The translations under genes were made by a program, and so were the position numbers. A stretch of DNA of 64,000 nucleotides from Gammaproteobacteria bacterium. GTDB lineage: Bacteria > Pseudomonadota > Gammaproteobacteria > CAISUE01. Position 1 is the stretch's first letter; every line of letters begins with the position of its first letter. The notes below the pieces were generated by a model that was not told the origin of the DNA, did not search any database, and saw only the letters and a program-made list of their open reading frames with translations. The stretch spans positions 62,001 to 126,000 of the forward strand of contig JAJNBD010000003.1 in assembly GCA_021156105.1 (NCBI GenBank), written 5' to 3'. Below are positions 9,448 to 16,550 of the stretch, piece by piece.

Positions 9448-9834
9448 ATGTTCTATAGTGATGTACCTCTTAGCTGCATCAATGAGGCTGCTTATGAATA
9501 TCATGTTCCTGCAAAGCTTATTATTGCGGTATTAAATGTAGAACAAGGAAAAGTCGGTATGGCTAACCGCAATAAAAATGGGACCTACGATTTAGGACCA
9601 ATGCAAATAAATACAAGCTGGTGGCCCAAGCTATCTCAATATGGAATTTCACAGTGGGACGTTCAAAATAACCCCTGTATTAATATAAAAGTTGGAGCAT
9701 GGATTTTAAGTAAAAATATTGCTGATCAAAGTAATTTGTTAATAGGAATAGGAAATTATCATTCTTTGGAGCCGATTAAGAATTCCGCCTATACAAACAA
9801 GATCCGCTTAATTTATACTTTTGATTTAAATTAA
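9448..9834 (+). CDS. Lytic transglycosylase-like peptidoglycan hydrolase of the transfer system
   Basis: This is a 128-residue SLT/lysozyme-fold domain. The probable catalytic Glu is at residue 32 (LNVEQGKVG), followed by DLGPMQINT at about 48-56 and a GAWIL motif, the order seen in conjugation-associated transglycosylases that open the cell wall for pilus passage. I chose ATG 9448, just after the upstream stop; the open frame extends upstream to 9280 but that part overlaps the previous gene. No signal peptide is visible, so export may depend on the transfer machinery or the first residues may be misjudged. Confidence 0.75.
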   Translation: MFYSDVPLSCINEAAYEYHVPAKLIIAVLNVEQGKVGMANRNKNGTYDLGPMQINTSWWPKLSQYGISQWDVQNNPCINIKVGAWILSKNIADQSNLLIGIGNYHSLEPIKNSAYTNKIRLIYTFDLN

Positions 9835-10615
9835 AGGATGCTGAAATGCTTGGCAACGCCCCTAACAATAATCGCGAATTTTATTCGCGCATTAATTTAT
9901 CAATTTGTTTTTTCCTATCCTTTGCTTATTATTTATTTTTAAATATAACTGATACTGATTTGCAAAGCCAATTGATTAGAGTGTTGGTAATTTTTTTAGC
10001 TTTTTATCCTGCATACAGAGCAGCAAGACCTTTTATAATTAAGCTTATAGAGAATCTTTTTGCTAAAAAAATTTTCTATCTCTTTTGGATAGCATGTGGT
10101 TATGCTTTGCATGTCATGATTCCACCACTTGCGCAGGTTTTAAGTGACTACAATATTCAGTTAATTACCCATGCCTTCGCAGTAAACTTTTCTCATTCGC
10201 AAGCAGTGCTATCAGCTGCCTATGTTTTGATAATTTGGTTGTTTGTATTTTTTGTTTTAATCCCTTTGGCTCTCGGCTGTATTTTAGTAAACTCAGAGGT
10301 TTTAGATAAAATAATTTATTCGCCAGAAGAGCTTGTTAAACCTATAAAAATCAGAGAAAGAATAGCAAATTTTTTCAATAGCGCATTACCTAAGACGTAT
10401 ATAGTTATATCTTGTGTTGGTCTAATTTGTCTTTTTGTTGGAGTTTTTAATTTTATTGCTCACCTGCCTTCACCCTATAATCCTGTGGGGCTGCTTATTT
10501 CAACAGTAGATTTTATGGGAAATGTTTCTTGTGAAAGCTTTTGACCTATCCCCCAAAATTAATACCATGACAAAGATGAGATTTCCAATTATTCTATTAA
10601 CGAGGAGATCTCCCC

Positions 10616-10879
10616 ATGAAAAAGCGTTACAGCGAAGAGCAAATCATCAGAGCCATCAAAGAACATGAAGCAGGTGTGAAGGTAGAAGACTTATGTCGCC
10701 GCTTAGGTATTTCACAAGGGACTTTTTATAACTGGCGAAGTAAATATGTGGGGCTAGAAGTTAATGAGGCCAAAAGACTCAGAGAGCTAGAAAGCGAGAA
10801 TCATAAGTTAAAAAAACTGCTGGCAGAAAGACTGTTAGAAATTGAAGCGATGAAGGATGTTGTTTCAAAAAAGTGGTAA
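10616..10879 (+). CDS. IS3-family transposase OrfA (helix-turn-helix)
   Basis: This 87-residue protein has an HTH_Tnp_1 domain: YSEEQIIRAIKEHEAG, then LCRRLGISQGTFYNWRSKY. A leucine-rich helix (LRELESENHKLKKLLAERLL) follows for dimerisation. It binds the terminal repeats. Near its end is the heptamer AAAAAAG at 10867-10873 in the A-AAA-AAG register, the standard signal for -1 ribosomal frameshifting that fuses OrfA to OrfB in this family. A GAGG ribosome-binding site lies upstream of the ATG. Confidence 0.92.
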   Translation: MKKRYSEEQIIRAIKEHEAGVKVEDLCRRLGISQGTFYNWRSKYVGLEVNEAKRLRELESENHKLKKLLAERLLEIEAMKDVVSKKW

Positions 10880-11694
10880 AGCCTGCTAGCAAGAAGCAAG
10901 TGGTTAATTATTTATTAACCACTTTTAAGTTAAGTGAACGAGTTGCTTGCAAGCTAGTTGGGCTAAGTCGAACAGCCTATCGCTATCAGTCAAAAAATGC
11001 TTCTGATGATGAGGTGAGAACTCGACTAAAATCCTTGGCCGTGCAGTTTCCTAGATACGGTTATTTATTATTGCATGGTCTTCTAAAGCACGAGGGCTTT
11101 GTTCAAAATAAAAAGAAAACATACCGGCTTTACAAGGAAGAAAACTTGCAGGTAAGAACAAGTAAGCGTAAGAAATTACAGAGACCAAGAGTGGTGATGA
11201 GTGCAGCAAAATGCTTAAACGAGCGCTGGTCTATGGATTTTGTTTCAGATCAGCTCAGTAATGGTCGGCGTTTTAGGACGCTCAATGTGATTGATGATTT
11301 TAACCGAGAGGTGGTAGGTCAGCTGGTTTCTGTTTCGATATCAGGCGCACAAGTCGCCAGGTTTCTTACTCAATTAGGCCAAGAGAGAGGCGATTTACCT
11401 ACACAAATTGTTTGTGACAATGGAAGTGAATTTACGAGTAAGGCGATGTTCTTCTGGAGCAAAACGACGAGTGTCCGATTAAATTTTATTCAACCCGGCA
11501 AACCGACGCAGAATGCATTTGTTGAAAGTTTAAATGGCAAGTTTAGAAATGAATGCTTGAATCAGCATTGGTTTAGATCGCTCGACGAAGCCCGTGAAGA
11601 AATTAACCGATGGCGTTATCACTATAACCATGAAAGGCCACATAGTGCATTAAAATATTTGCCGCCTGTTGTTTTTGCCCAACAGGTAGCATAA
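10873..11694 (+). CDS. IS3-family transposase OrfB (DDE integrase core)
   Basis: The 273-residue frame overlaps orfA by seven bases and would normally be translated as an OrfAB fusion after -1 slippage. It contains an HTH_21 segment (about residues 45-100) and the rve core with the DDE residues: WSMDFVSD, IVCDNGSEF and, 35 residues later, NAFVESLNGKFRNEC. The C-terminus HYNHERPHSALKYLPP is typical. No disruption is visible, so the transposase should be functional. Confidence 0.93.
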   Translation: MVKPASKKQVVNYLLTTFKLSERVACKLVGLSRTAYRYQSKNASDDEVRTRLKSLAVQFPRYGYLLLHGLLKHEGFVQNKKKTYRLYKEENLQVRTSKRKKLQRPRVVMSAAKCLNERWSMDFVSDQLSNGRRFRTLNVIDDFNREVVGQLVSVSISGAQVARFLTQLGQERGDLPTQIVCDNGSEFTSKAMFFWSKTTSVRLNFIQPGKPTQNAFVESLNGKFRNECLNQHWFRSLDEAREEINRWRYHYNHERPHSALKYLPPVVFAQQVA

Positions 11695-11895
11695 GATAAA
11701 ATTTCTCATCCTAATTGTGGTACTAATTTAGGGGGAAGGTCACTTTTGAAGGTAAATTGTATCCTGGGACTGAATTATCTGTCTTAACTGGAAAAAATCG
11801 ATTTATAATTGAGAAAGACCAGAAGTTTCTTATATTAAAAAACTGTCGGTATGTAACGCCAAGGACAGAAATTTAAAAAATTTTAAAGTCTTTTG

Positions 11896-11950
11896 CTGCT
11901 TAAGACTCAAACTAAAGCAGAAGACCACTCCCATGCCATTCGCAAGAATG
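11896..11950 (+). repeat. 55-base structured leader repeat, copy 1
   Basis: It aligns without gaps to 14015-14069 at 41 of 55 positions by hand count. Shared blocks are the CTGCTT start, AAAGCAGA in the middle and CCATTCG..AGAATG at the end; the last forms a five-base stem with a four-base loop. Both copies lie far upstream of genes that also carry the two-hairpin leader, so this may be a promoter-proximal RNA or protein-binding element. Confidence 0.6.
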
Positions 11951-12131
11951 TTGGTCGCAATTGGATATATCAATATTTAATTGACGCGTGATATTTTTAA
12001 GCTTAAAAACTTAAAGATATTCTTTTACTCATCTGACTAAACCAGAAATGATTTAGTTTCTTTAATCTCATTTAATCAAAGAACATTAATTCTTATCAAC
12101 AAGAAGCGATTTTCTTTGGTTTTTTTACTAC

Positions 12132-12177
12132 CCCTTGGGAAAAATATCTTCCCACTGGGAAACATTTTCCTGCAGGG
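12132..12177 (+). promoter_or_regulatory. Two-hairpin 5' leader element L1 before ardA (radC-motif-like)
   Basis: The outer stem is CCCT (12132-12135) with AGGG (12174-12177). Inside are hairpin GGGAA (12137-12141)/TTCCC (12149-12153) and hairpin GGAA (within 12157-12161)/TTCC (12167-12170). It is followed by a T-rich stretch ending TTTAAC and then AGGAGG. The architecture recurs before other genes at 12740 and 14242 and, with different bases, at 15516. It recalls the radC RNA motif, which is described upstream of antirestriction, integrase and other DNA-binding protein genes; that identity is inferred. Confidence 0.6.
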
Positions 12178-12202
12178 TTTTTTTAACTTACAGGAGGATG
12201 TT

Positions 12203-12718
12203 ATGGATATCAAAGAAGGTGTACCCAAGATTTATGTCGCTTGTTTAGAGGCATATAACAGCGGGTATTTGCATGGTGTATGGATTGATGCTACTCAAGA
12301 AGTAGAGCAGATCTATAAAGAAATTTCTGAGATGCTCAAATCAAGTCCTGTTCCAAATGCAGAGGAATGGGAAATACATGATTCTGAGTATATGGGAAAT
12401 ACATTGCCGGAATATACGAGTGTTGAGGAAGCTCATGAACGTGCTTTATTCATTATGGAGTATGGCGAGGATTTAAGTTCAGAGGTTTTAAAATACACTT
12501 GCGATATAGATCATGCTAAACACATGATGGAAGAATGCTATCACGGAGAATATGACAGTGAAGAAGATTACGCACGTCAATTCTACGATGATTGCATGGA
12601 AATTCCTGACCACCTTGCATATTACATTGATTATGAAAGAATCGCCCGTGACATGTTTATGAGCGATTATGTTTCATTTAGAGTCAACGGTATGACACAT
12701 GTATTTCATGTAGATTAA
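12203..12718 (+). CDS. ardA: Antirestriction protein ArdA
   Basis: This 171-residue acidic DNA-mimic protein inhibits type I restriction enzymes when conjugative DNA enters a new cell. Family marks are IYVACLEAYNSGYLHGVWID near the start, the LPEYTSVEEAHERA segment and the C-terminal DYERIARDMFMSDY. Asp and Glu are abundant throughout, as expected for a B-DNA mimic. ATG 12203 follows AGGAGG (12193-12198). It is carried on an ICE region, and the same window holds a type I system at 44-52 kb that it could in principle inhibit. Confidence 0.93.
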   Translation: MDIKEGVPKIYVACLEAYNSGYLHGVWIDATQEVEQIYKEISEMLKSSPVPNAEEWEIHDSEYMGNTLPEYTSVEEAHERALFIMEYGEDLSSEVLKYTCDIDHAKHMMEECYHGEYDSEEDYARQFYDDCMEIPDHLAYYIDYERIARDMFMSDYVSFRVNGMTHVFHVD

Positions 12719-12739
12719 CGTTGATTTATTTACCAAACC

Positions 12740-12781
12740 CTTTGGGGCGCAATTCCCCATCGGGGAAGTGCTGCCCTAAAG
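12740..12781 (+). promoter_or_regulatory. Two-hairpin 5' leader element L2 before ssb
   Basis: The outer stem is CTTT (12740-12743)/AAAG (12778-12781). The inner hairpins are GGGG (12744-12747)/CCCC (12755-12758) and GGG (within 12762-12765)/CCC (12774-12776). The element is followed by TTTTTTAAC and AGGAGG. Its layout is the same as the ardA leader although the stem bases differ, which supports a conserved RNA fold. Confidence 0.6.
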
Positions 12782-12807
12782 TTTTTTAACTCTAGGAGGC
12801 AATACTT

Positions 12808-13200
12808 ATGTTATCAAACAACTTTACTCAATTAATCGGCTATCTTGGCAGCGACCCTGAAGTACTGAAGACTTCAGATGGTCGTGAATTTGCTAAGGTA
12901 AATATAGCAACTACCGAAGTGGCAAAAGGCGAATCCGGCAAGTTTATTTCAAAACCTTGTTGGCACGTTGTGTATTTCAACGGGAAGCTTTTTGAATATG
13001 CTAAATCTTTTAAAAAAGGTATGCGTATCCAAGCACTTGGAAAGTTAGACTATAAAGACTGGACTGATAAAAAAGGTGTGAACCATCGTTCTGCTTTTAT
13101 CCTTGCTAAAGAAGTGCATAAATTTTCTGAGGCAAAAAATGGAACAGAATTAGCATCTGTGGATATTGATGATGCTGAATCAGTACCAGCAGCTGAGTAA
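12808..13200 (+). CDS. ssb: Single-stranded DNA-binding protein of the mobile element
   Basis: This 130-residue OB-fold protein carries NFTQLIGYLGSDPEV at the start, FAKVNIATTE near residue 30, WHVVYFNGKLFEYAKSFKKGMRIQALGKLDYKDWTD in the middle and an acidic C-terminus. The usual DDDIPF tip is absent (the end is SVPAAE), so contact with host SSB partners may differ from chromosomal SSB. Related ICEs encode such a protein for protection of transferred single strands. It lies in a run of small maintenance genes, each with its own leader. Confidence 0.9.
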   Translation: MLSNNFTQLIGYLGSDPEVLKTSDGREFAKVNIATTEVAKGESGKFISKPCWHVVYFNGKLFEYAKSFKKGMRIQALGKLDYKDWTDKKGVNHRSAFILAKEVHKFSEAKNGTELASVDIDDAESVPAAE

Positions 13201-13216
13201 TTAAGTTTTTTTACAA

Positions 13217-13260
13217 CCCACGGGGGAAATTTCCTTCGTGGGAACTTCCTTCGTTTTATT
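13217..13260 (+). promoter_or_regulatory. Divergent leader element L3 before the DUF3577-like gene
   Basis: A perfect six-base stem CCCACG (13217-13222)/CGTGGG (13237-13242) encloses GGGGAAATTTCC, followed by TTCC repeats and the same TTTTAAC end before GGAGGA. It shares position and the bordering sequences with the neighbouring leaders but not the exact two-hairpin fold, so membership of that family is less sure. Confidence 0.4.
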
Positions 13261-13284
13261 TTAACAGTTTTAATGGAGGAAGTT

Positions 13285-13692
13285 ATGGTGTCTATTTTAA
13301 ATCCTTTAAGTTTGCATGGTTATGGTTATGTCGAAGAAATCTCAAAGCGTCATGATAATCTGTATGTGAAAATTCATGTAATAGATATCAAAGACAATGG
13401 AGAGCCTGATGAAATATTTTTTGATTGCCAAGTCCAAGATCTCACGTTAATTAATTTTCTATTAAAGATTAAGCCTCTTGTCACAAGTGAAGCTTTTATC
13501 CGTTTAGAATTTGAAGCGCGATATCTTGGATCAATTGAAAAATATATTGATCAGCCTAGCCAAGCAAATATTGTCACCATGGAAGCACAACTTGTTTCGA
13601 TAAAAAATTGTACGGCAGATGATGTAAAGCTTTGTGTGTGTTCTAACGAGGCTAGCTCAAATGCTGATGATTTTCTATCCCTAATTGTGTAA
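13285..13692 (+). CDS. Probable ICE replication-associated protein, DUF3577/STY4534-like
   Basis: This is a 135-residue protein. The N-terminus LSLHGYGYVEEISKR followed by YVKIHVIDIKDNGEPDEIFFDCQVQD, then FIRLEFEARYLGSIEKY and a closing VTMEAQLVSIKNC, follows the pattern of DUF3577 proteins found beside ssb in ICEs and linked to their replication. The resemblance is by memory of the pattern and not strong. GGAGGA (13275-13280) marks ATG 13285 as the start, not the frame opening at 13273. A strong terminator follows. Confidence 0.5.
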   Translation: MVSILNPLSLHGYGYVEEISKRHDNLYVKIHVIDIKDNGEPDEIFFDCQVQDLTLINFLLKIKPLVTSEAFIRLEFEARYLGSIEKYIDQPSQANIVTMEAQLVSIKNCTADDVKLCVCSNEASSNADDFLSLIV

Positions 13693-13698
13693 ACCATT

Positions 13699-13737
13699 CT
13701 GAATGAGAGAGCTTTTGCTCTCCCATTCAGATTTTTA
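13699..13737 (+). terminator. Rho-independent terminator after the ardA-ssb-DUF3577 run
   Basis: Stem CTGAATG (13699-13705)/CATTCAG (13724-13730) continues inward as GAGAGC/GCTCTC with a TTTT loop, followed by a T-run from 13732. It lies seven bases after the stop codon. Confidence 0.85.
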
Positions 13738-14241
13738 ATGAATCTAGTTTTTTGCAAAGAGAAAGCTTTAAATTTGTTGCTGTGCTCTCACCACTGTGCA
13801 CAAAAGGCATGCCTGTGGTAAATCCTGTGAATAACAGATATTAGGTTGTTCATAGGATTTTCCATAGGCCAAAGAGCCTTGTTCAATTTATTGATTGTGC
13901 ATATTGGTGAGAGCAAATATATCGGTGCCACTTGTGGGTAAGTGTGAAAATACTTATCCATATGGGGTGACTTTGCTTTCAAGTTTCTAGGTGCTTAGAG
14001 GTTTTTGTCGTTTACTGCTTTTGACGCAAAACAAAGCAGAAAATCTCACTCACACCATTCGTTAGAATGAAGATTGTTATTTAGTCTTAACTAAATAATT
14101 GTGTGTTGTTTTTAAGCCTGCTGCTTAAAAACATTTTTTTACCTGCTAGTTCCCTTCGGAATTAGTTTTCTTTTATCTATTTCAAGATAAGACAATTGCT
14201 ATTAGTAATTGTTTTAGCTTGATATCTTTTAACCACCAACT
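13738..14241 (+). other. About 500-bp non-coding region: inverted repeats, DnaA-box-like site and leader repeat
   Basis: No credible protein gene is seen; a minus-strand frame at 13788-13982 has no ribosome-binding site or family. Two 21-base imperfect inverted repeats lie at 13783-13803 and 13895-13915 (19 of 21 bases pair; core TGCTCTCACCA). Between them, TGTGAATAA at 13826-13834 is a DnaA-box-like sequence. A second copy of the 55-base leader repeat follows at 14015-14069. The region could be an origin of replication or transfer for the element, or a promoter region with operators. Confidence 0.5.
14015..14069 (+). repeat. 55-base structured leader repeat, copy 2
   Basis: It is the partner of 11896-11950 (about 75% identical, no gaps). 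Changes inside the CATTC/GAATG hairpin fall only in the loop (GCAA versus GTTA), which suggests selection for the fold. Confidence 0.6.
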
Positions 14242-14285
14242 CTTTTGGGAAATTTTTCCCGAAAGGGAATATTTTTCCTTGAAAG
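14242..14285 (+). promoter_or_regulatory. Two-hairpin 5' leader element L4
   Basis: The outer stem is CTTT (14242-14245)/AAAG (14282-14285). The hairpins are GGGAA (14247-14251)/TTCCC (14256-14260) and GGAA (within 14265-14269)/TTCC (14275-14278). It is followed by GTTTAAAC and a GGAG ribosome-binding site. It is the closest match to L1. Confidence 0.6.
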
Positions 14286-14311
14286 CGTTTAAACTTTTAT
14301 TGGAGAAATTT

Positions 14312-14851
14312 ATGAGCGGAGCAATTGTTGAATTTGAGCATTTTTTCTTATCGCGTCCTATCGCATTTTATTTAAACGTTAATCATAGAGAAGATATTGC
14401 ACAATGTCTTATGAAAATGCATGAGTATAGTGGGCTAAGTCGCGATCGTTTAGCAGAGAGGTTTTTTAAATCGAATCTTGGTTTGGTTTCCTTTTCTGAT
14501 AATCATCAAGGTTATAGTGAGTTATCTTACATCATTAAAGTTAGTGAGAATGGCATGGTAGAAGTTAAAGAGCAAATGCGTAATGCGTCTGGAGAAAAAA
14601 AGGTTAGTGTTTTTTTTACAGGTCATTACGCTGAATTTGTGAATACTTATACTAATGGTTCATCTTTTCATTTATTGAGCAAAGAAGCGTTGCAACATTC
14701 TAATGGGCCTTATATTCTACTTAAAGAAATTGACAGTAGAATAAAATCTACAACGATGCTTTGGGTACATACTGGTAATGAATATTATCGAAACTTAATG
14801 ACATTATGGATAGCGGAGTATCATCGTATCGTCAAAGCGCAGCATATTTAA
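14312..14851 (+). CDS. Unrecognised soluble protein in the island-maintenance block
   Basis: This is a 179-residue protein with no membrane segment or known motif. ATG 14312 (MSGAIVEFEHFFLSRP) is preceded by TTGGAGAAA and by the two-hairpin leader. The open frame continues upstream to 14219 but that part overlaps the leader. It shares the leader with ardA and ssb, which suggests co-regulation with DNA-entry functions. It ends before its own terminator, so it is a single-gene transcript. Its function is unknown. Confidence 0.6.
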   Translation: MSGAIVEFEHFFLSRPIAFYLNVNHREDIAQCLMKMHEYSGLSRDRLAERFFKSNLGLVSFSDNHQGYSELSYIIKVSENGMVEVKEQMRNASGEKKVSVFFTGHYAEFVNTYTNGSSFHLLSKEALQHSNGPYILLKEIDSRIKSTTMLWVHTGNEYYRNLMTLWIAEYHRIVKAQHI

Positions 14852-14875
14852 TATTCAATAGTTTTTCTCATTAGG

Positions 14876-14925
14876 AAGTTAGTGTGCACAGGCTTATGTC
14901 TGTGCGCCTAACTTTTATCTTTTAA
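14876..14925 (+). terminator. Rho-independent terminator
   Basis: A long stem from AAGTTAG (14876-14882) and TGCACAG to CTGTGCG and CTAACTT (ending 14914) is followed by TTATCTTTT. It lies just after the 14312-14851 gene. Confidence 0.75.
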
Positions 14926-14961
14926 GGTTTCAGCCTTTTTGTTTTTTGCCTTTAAACGCGG

Positions 14962-15002
14962 CCGCGTCACTGCTAAAAGCGCTAGCTTCTGCAGTGACGC
15001 GG
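14962..15002. repeat. GC-rich perfect 12-bp inverted repeat
   Basis: CCGCGTCACTGC (14962-14973) and GCAGTGACGCGG (14991-15002) enclose a 17-base centre that can itself pair (AAGC..GCTT). The element is far richer in GC than the surrounding DNA and has no T-run after it, so it is more likely a protein-binding or processing site than a terminator. The rest of 14926-15137 holds no gene. Confidence 0.6.
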
Positions 15003-15137
15003 TAGCGTCATCTTTGAATCGCATTGATTTTATTCATTATTTTTTGAAATCGTTTTTGTTTTTCCAGATGACAGTGGGTATTTGTATTTGGTGACAGTTA
15101 TTTATTTTATTTTTTAATTCAACAGGAGAAAAGTCGT

Positions 15138-15362
15138 ATGAGTAACATTGAAAGTAGCAATTCTTTGAGCAATATAGAACCTTCAGAATTTAAAAATCGT
15201 TTGGTTAGCGAAGAAAATTTTGAACTGTTAAGAAACGCCCAAAAGAAGATCTTTGAAGCAACGGAAGTTACGCCATCATTAAGAAAGATTGTGAACATGG
15301 TGATTAATCGTGAAACCATTGAAAGAGTAACAAATCAAATTATTCAAACTTTAAAGGAGTAG
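15138..15362 (+). CDS. Small helical protein of unknown function
   Basis: This is a 74-residue, mostly alpha-helical and highly charged protein with no cysteine and no recognised family. It has a good ribosome-binding site (CAGGAG about 12 bases upstream of ATG). The C-terminal half (TPSLRKIVNMVINRETIERVTNQIIQTLKE) resembles a dimerisation or ribbon-helix segment, but this is a guess. It lies between the maintenance genes and the recombinase, on the same strand. Confidence 0.5.
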   Translation: MSNIESSNSLSNIEPSEFKNRLVSEENFELLRNAQKKIFEATEVTPSLRKIVNMVINRETIERVTNQIIQTLKE

Positions 15363-15676
15363 CTGAAATGTATTAGTTTATCTAAGGTGTAAGGTATTCA
15401 TTTTAATTTTTTTAATCTTAAAAAGGAGATTCGTGATGTTAAAGTATCAAACGTAGCAGTGTCGTTAAGTATAGTTTGTTTTGTTGTATTGCAGTAGTTT
15501 TATGGGTGCTTATATAGTCCCTCTGGTGGCTTTAGCCATGACGTCAAGGGTTCGGCTTTGACTGTCGGGATTTAACACTTACCTAAATCCGATTTCGCGC
15601 CCATTTTCTCACCTTTTCTTTAGTCTGTATTTCTTCATCAATAAATTTAAACCAATATATTTGGAGAGTATCCTTT
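15363..15676 (+). promoter_or_regulatory. Leader region of the recombinase, with leader element L5
   Basis: A six-codon open frame (ATG 15436 to TAG 15456) has a very good AAAAAGGAG site and could be a leader peptide or the stub of a lost gene. At 15516-15572 an outer stem AGTCCC/GGGATT encloses hairpins TGGC/GCCA (15527-15530 and 15535-15538) and GTCAA/TTGAC (15543-15547 and 15558-15562), followed by TTTAAC. The fold and the trailing TTTAAC match the leaders of ardA and ssb with different bases. About 100 bases separate it from the recombinase start. Confidence 0.5.
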
Positions 15677-16549
15677 ATGAGTAAGCGTATTCAATTAAGA
15701 AAATCTGTTGCTGCTTGTTTGCATCAAAATAATAGTGGTTCATTTAGTACCAAGGCAACGCGAAAAGATATTCTGTTAGGTTTTGCAGACGATCTTTTTG
15801 ATGCGGGAATCCACTTAACGGACATTCGTCAAATTAAAGCAAAACATGTGGCTAAAGTTGTTAGTCATTGGAAATCGGAAGAGCTTGGTGCAGGTACTAT
15901 GAAGAATCGTATGTCTGCGGTTCGTAATTTATGGAGATCATTAAATAAGAAAGAAGTACTACCTACTAATGATGAGTTGGGTATTGCAAAAAGAGTTTAT
16001 AAGCCGCAGTTCAATAGAGCCATTTTTAACCCAGATTTTAGCCAAATAACAAATTATAAAATCCGCGTTGCATTAGAACTGCAAAGGCTATTTGGTTTAA
16101 GACGTGAAGAATGTTTAAAGATTAAACCCTATCTTGCTGATAAAGGCACCGTGCTTGAATTACAGCCAACCTGGTGTAAAGGTGGTCGTGGTCGTTTTGT
16201 GCCAATTAGAACGGAAGAGCAGCGTTATTGGCTGGCGGAAGCAAAGAAATTTGCTGACAATAAAAATGCTTCGCTAATCCCGGCTGGTAAGAATTATGCG
16301 CAACAACGTTATATTTATGAGAAACAAGTTCAGCAAATTGGATTAAGTAACCCGCATGGTTTACGACATGCTTATGCACAAAAACGGTATAAGGAACTAA
16401 CTGGCTGGGAAGCGCCTATTAATGGTGGCCCACGCGCTAAAGAATTAACGCGGGAACAAAAGACAAAAGATTATCAAGTACGGATGCTACTTTCTGAAGA
16501 ATTAGGTCACAGTCGAGTCAGTATTCTGAACGTTTATTGTGGAAAGTAG
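15677..16549 (+). CDS. Tyrosine recombinase (integrase domain protein) of the element
   Basis: This 290-residue site-specific recombinase has a SAM-like N-terminal domain (about 1-110) and a catalytic domain with Arg in FGLRREECLKI, HGLRHAYAQKR, GHSR and a C-terminal Tyr in LNVYCGK. That completes the R-H-R-H-Y set. It is of the ICE 'integrase domain-containing' type rather than the phage P4 type at 54.4 kb. The active-site Tyr is only a few residues from the end. A group II intron begins two bases after its stop codon, on the opposite strand. GGAGAGT precedes the start. Confidence 0.85.
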   Translation: MSKRIQLRKSVAACLHQNNSGSFSTKATRKDILLGFADDLFDAGIHLTDIRQIKAKHVAKVVSHWKSEELGAGTMKNRMSAVRNLWRSLNKKEVLPTNDELGIAKRVYKPQFNRAIFNPDFSQITNYKIRVALELQRLFGLRREECLKIKPYLADKGTVLELQPTWCKGGRGRFVPIRTEEQRYWLAEAKKFADNKNASLIPAGKNYAQQRYIYEKQVQQIGLSNPHGLRHAYAQKRYKELTGWEAPINGGPRAKELTREQKTKDYQVRMLLSEELGHSRVSILNVYCGK

Positions 16550-16550
16550 A

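Larger units (their letters stand above)
10542..11742 (+). mobile_element. IS3-family insertion sequence, about 1.2 kb
   Basis: Imperfect terminal inverted repeats begin TGACCTATCCCCC at the left end and, on the opposite strand, TGACCTTCCCCCTAA at the right end. The direct repeat CTTT flanks the element (10538-10541 and 11743-11746). Two overlapping reading frames (orfA, orfB) fill the interior. Both frames and both ends appear intact, so the element may be active. It interrupts a conserved ICE membrane-protein gene. Confidence 0.9.
9846..11876 (+). pseudogene. ICE inner-membrane protein (PFL_4697/TIGR03747-like) interrupted by an IS3-family element
   Basis: The 5' part (9846-10541, 232 codons) encodes a protein with about four membrane segments, resembling the DUF4400-type ICE membrane protein that accompanies traD. 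At 10542 the frame runs into an insertion sequence and stops at once. Beyond the IS, 11745-11876 carries 43 further codons (FEGKLYPGTELSVLTG onwards, ending at TAA 11874-11876) that read like the lost tail. After removal of one CTTT target copy, the two parts are one base out of frame because the right side has an extra T. Either a later indel occurred or the tail is misjudged. A truncated protein may still be made. Confidence 0.6.
11877..12202 (+). promoter_or_regulatory. Long structured leader region of ardA
   Basis: This non-coding stretch holds two separate elements. The first is a 55-base repeat (11896-11950) with a CTGCTT/AAAGCAG stem and a CATTCGCAAGAATG hairpin, also present at 14015-14069. 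The second is a compact two-hairpin element at 12132-12177 directly before the AGGAGG ribosome-binding site of ardA. An upstream in-frame TTG at 12116 extends the open frame, but ATG 12203 has the only good ribosome-binding site. No protein gene is seen here. Confidence 0.6.

Noticed and set aside
13788..13982. Minus-strand open frame of 64 codons in the inverted-repeat region
   Set aside because: No ribosome-binding site and no recognisable protein features; it overlaps the repeats and is better explained as non-coding.
15436..15456. Six-codon frame with excellent ribosome-binding site
   Set aside because: Too short to call a gene; mentioned only as part of the recombinase leader since it could be a leader peptide or a gene stub.
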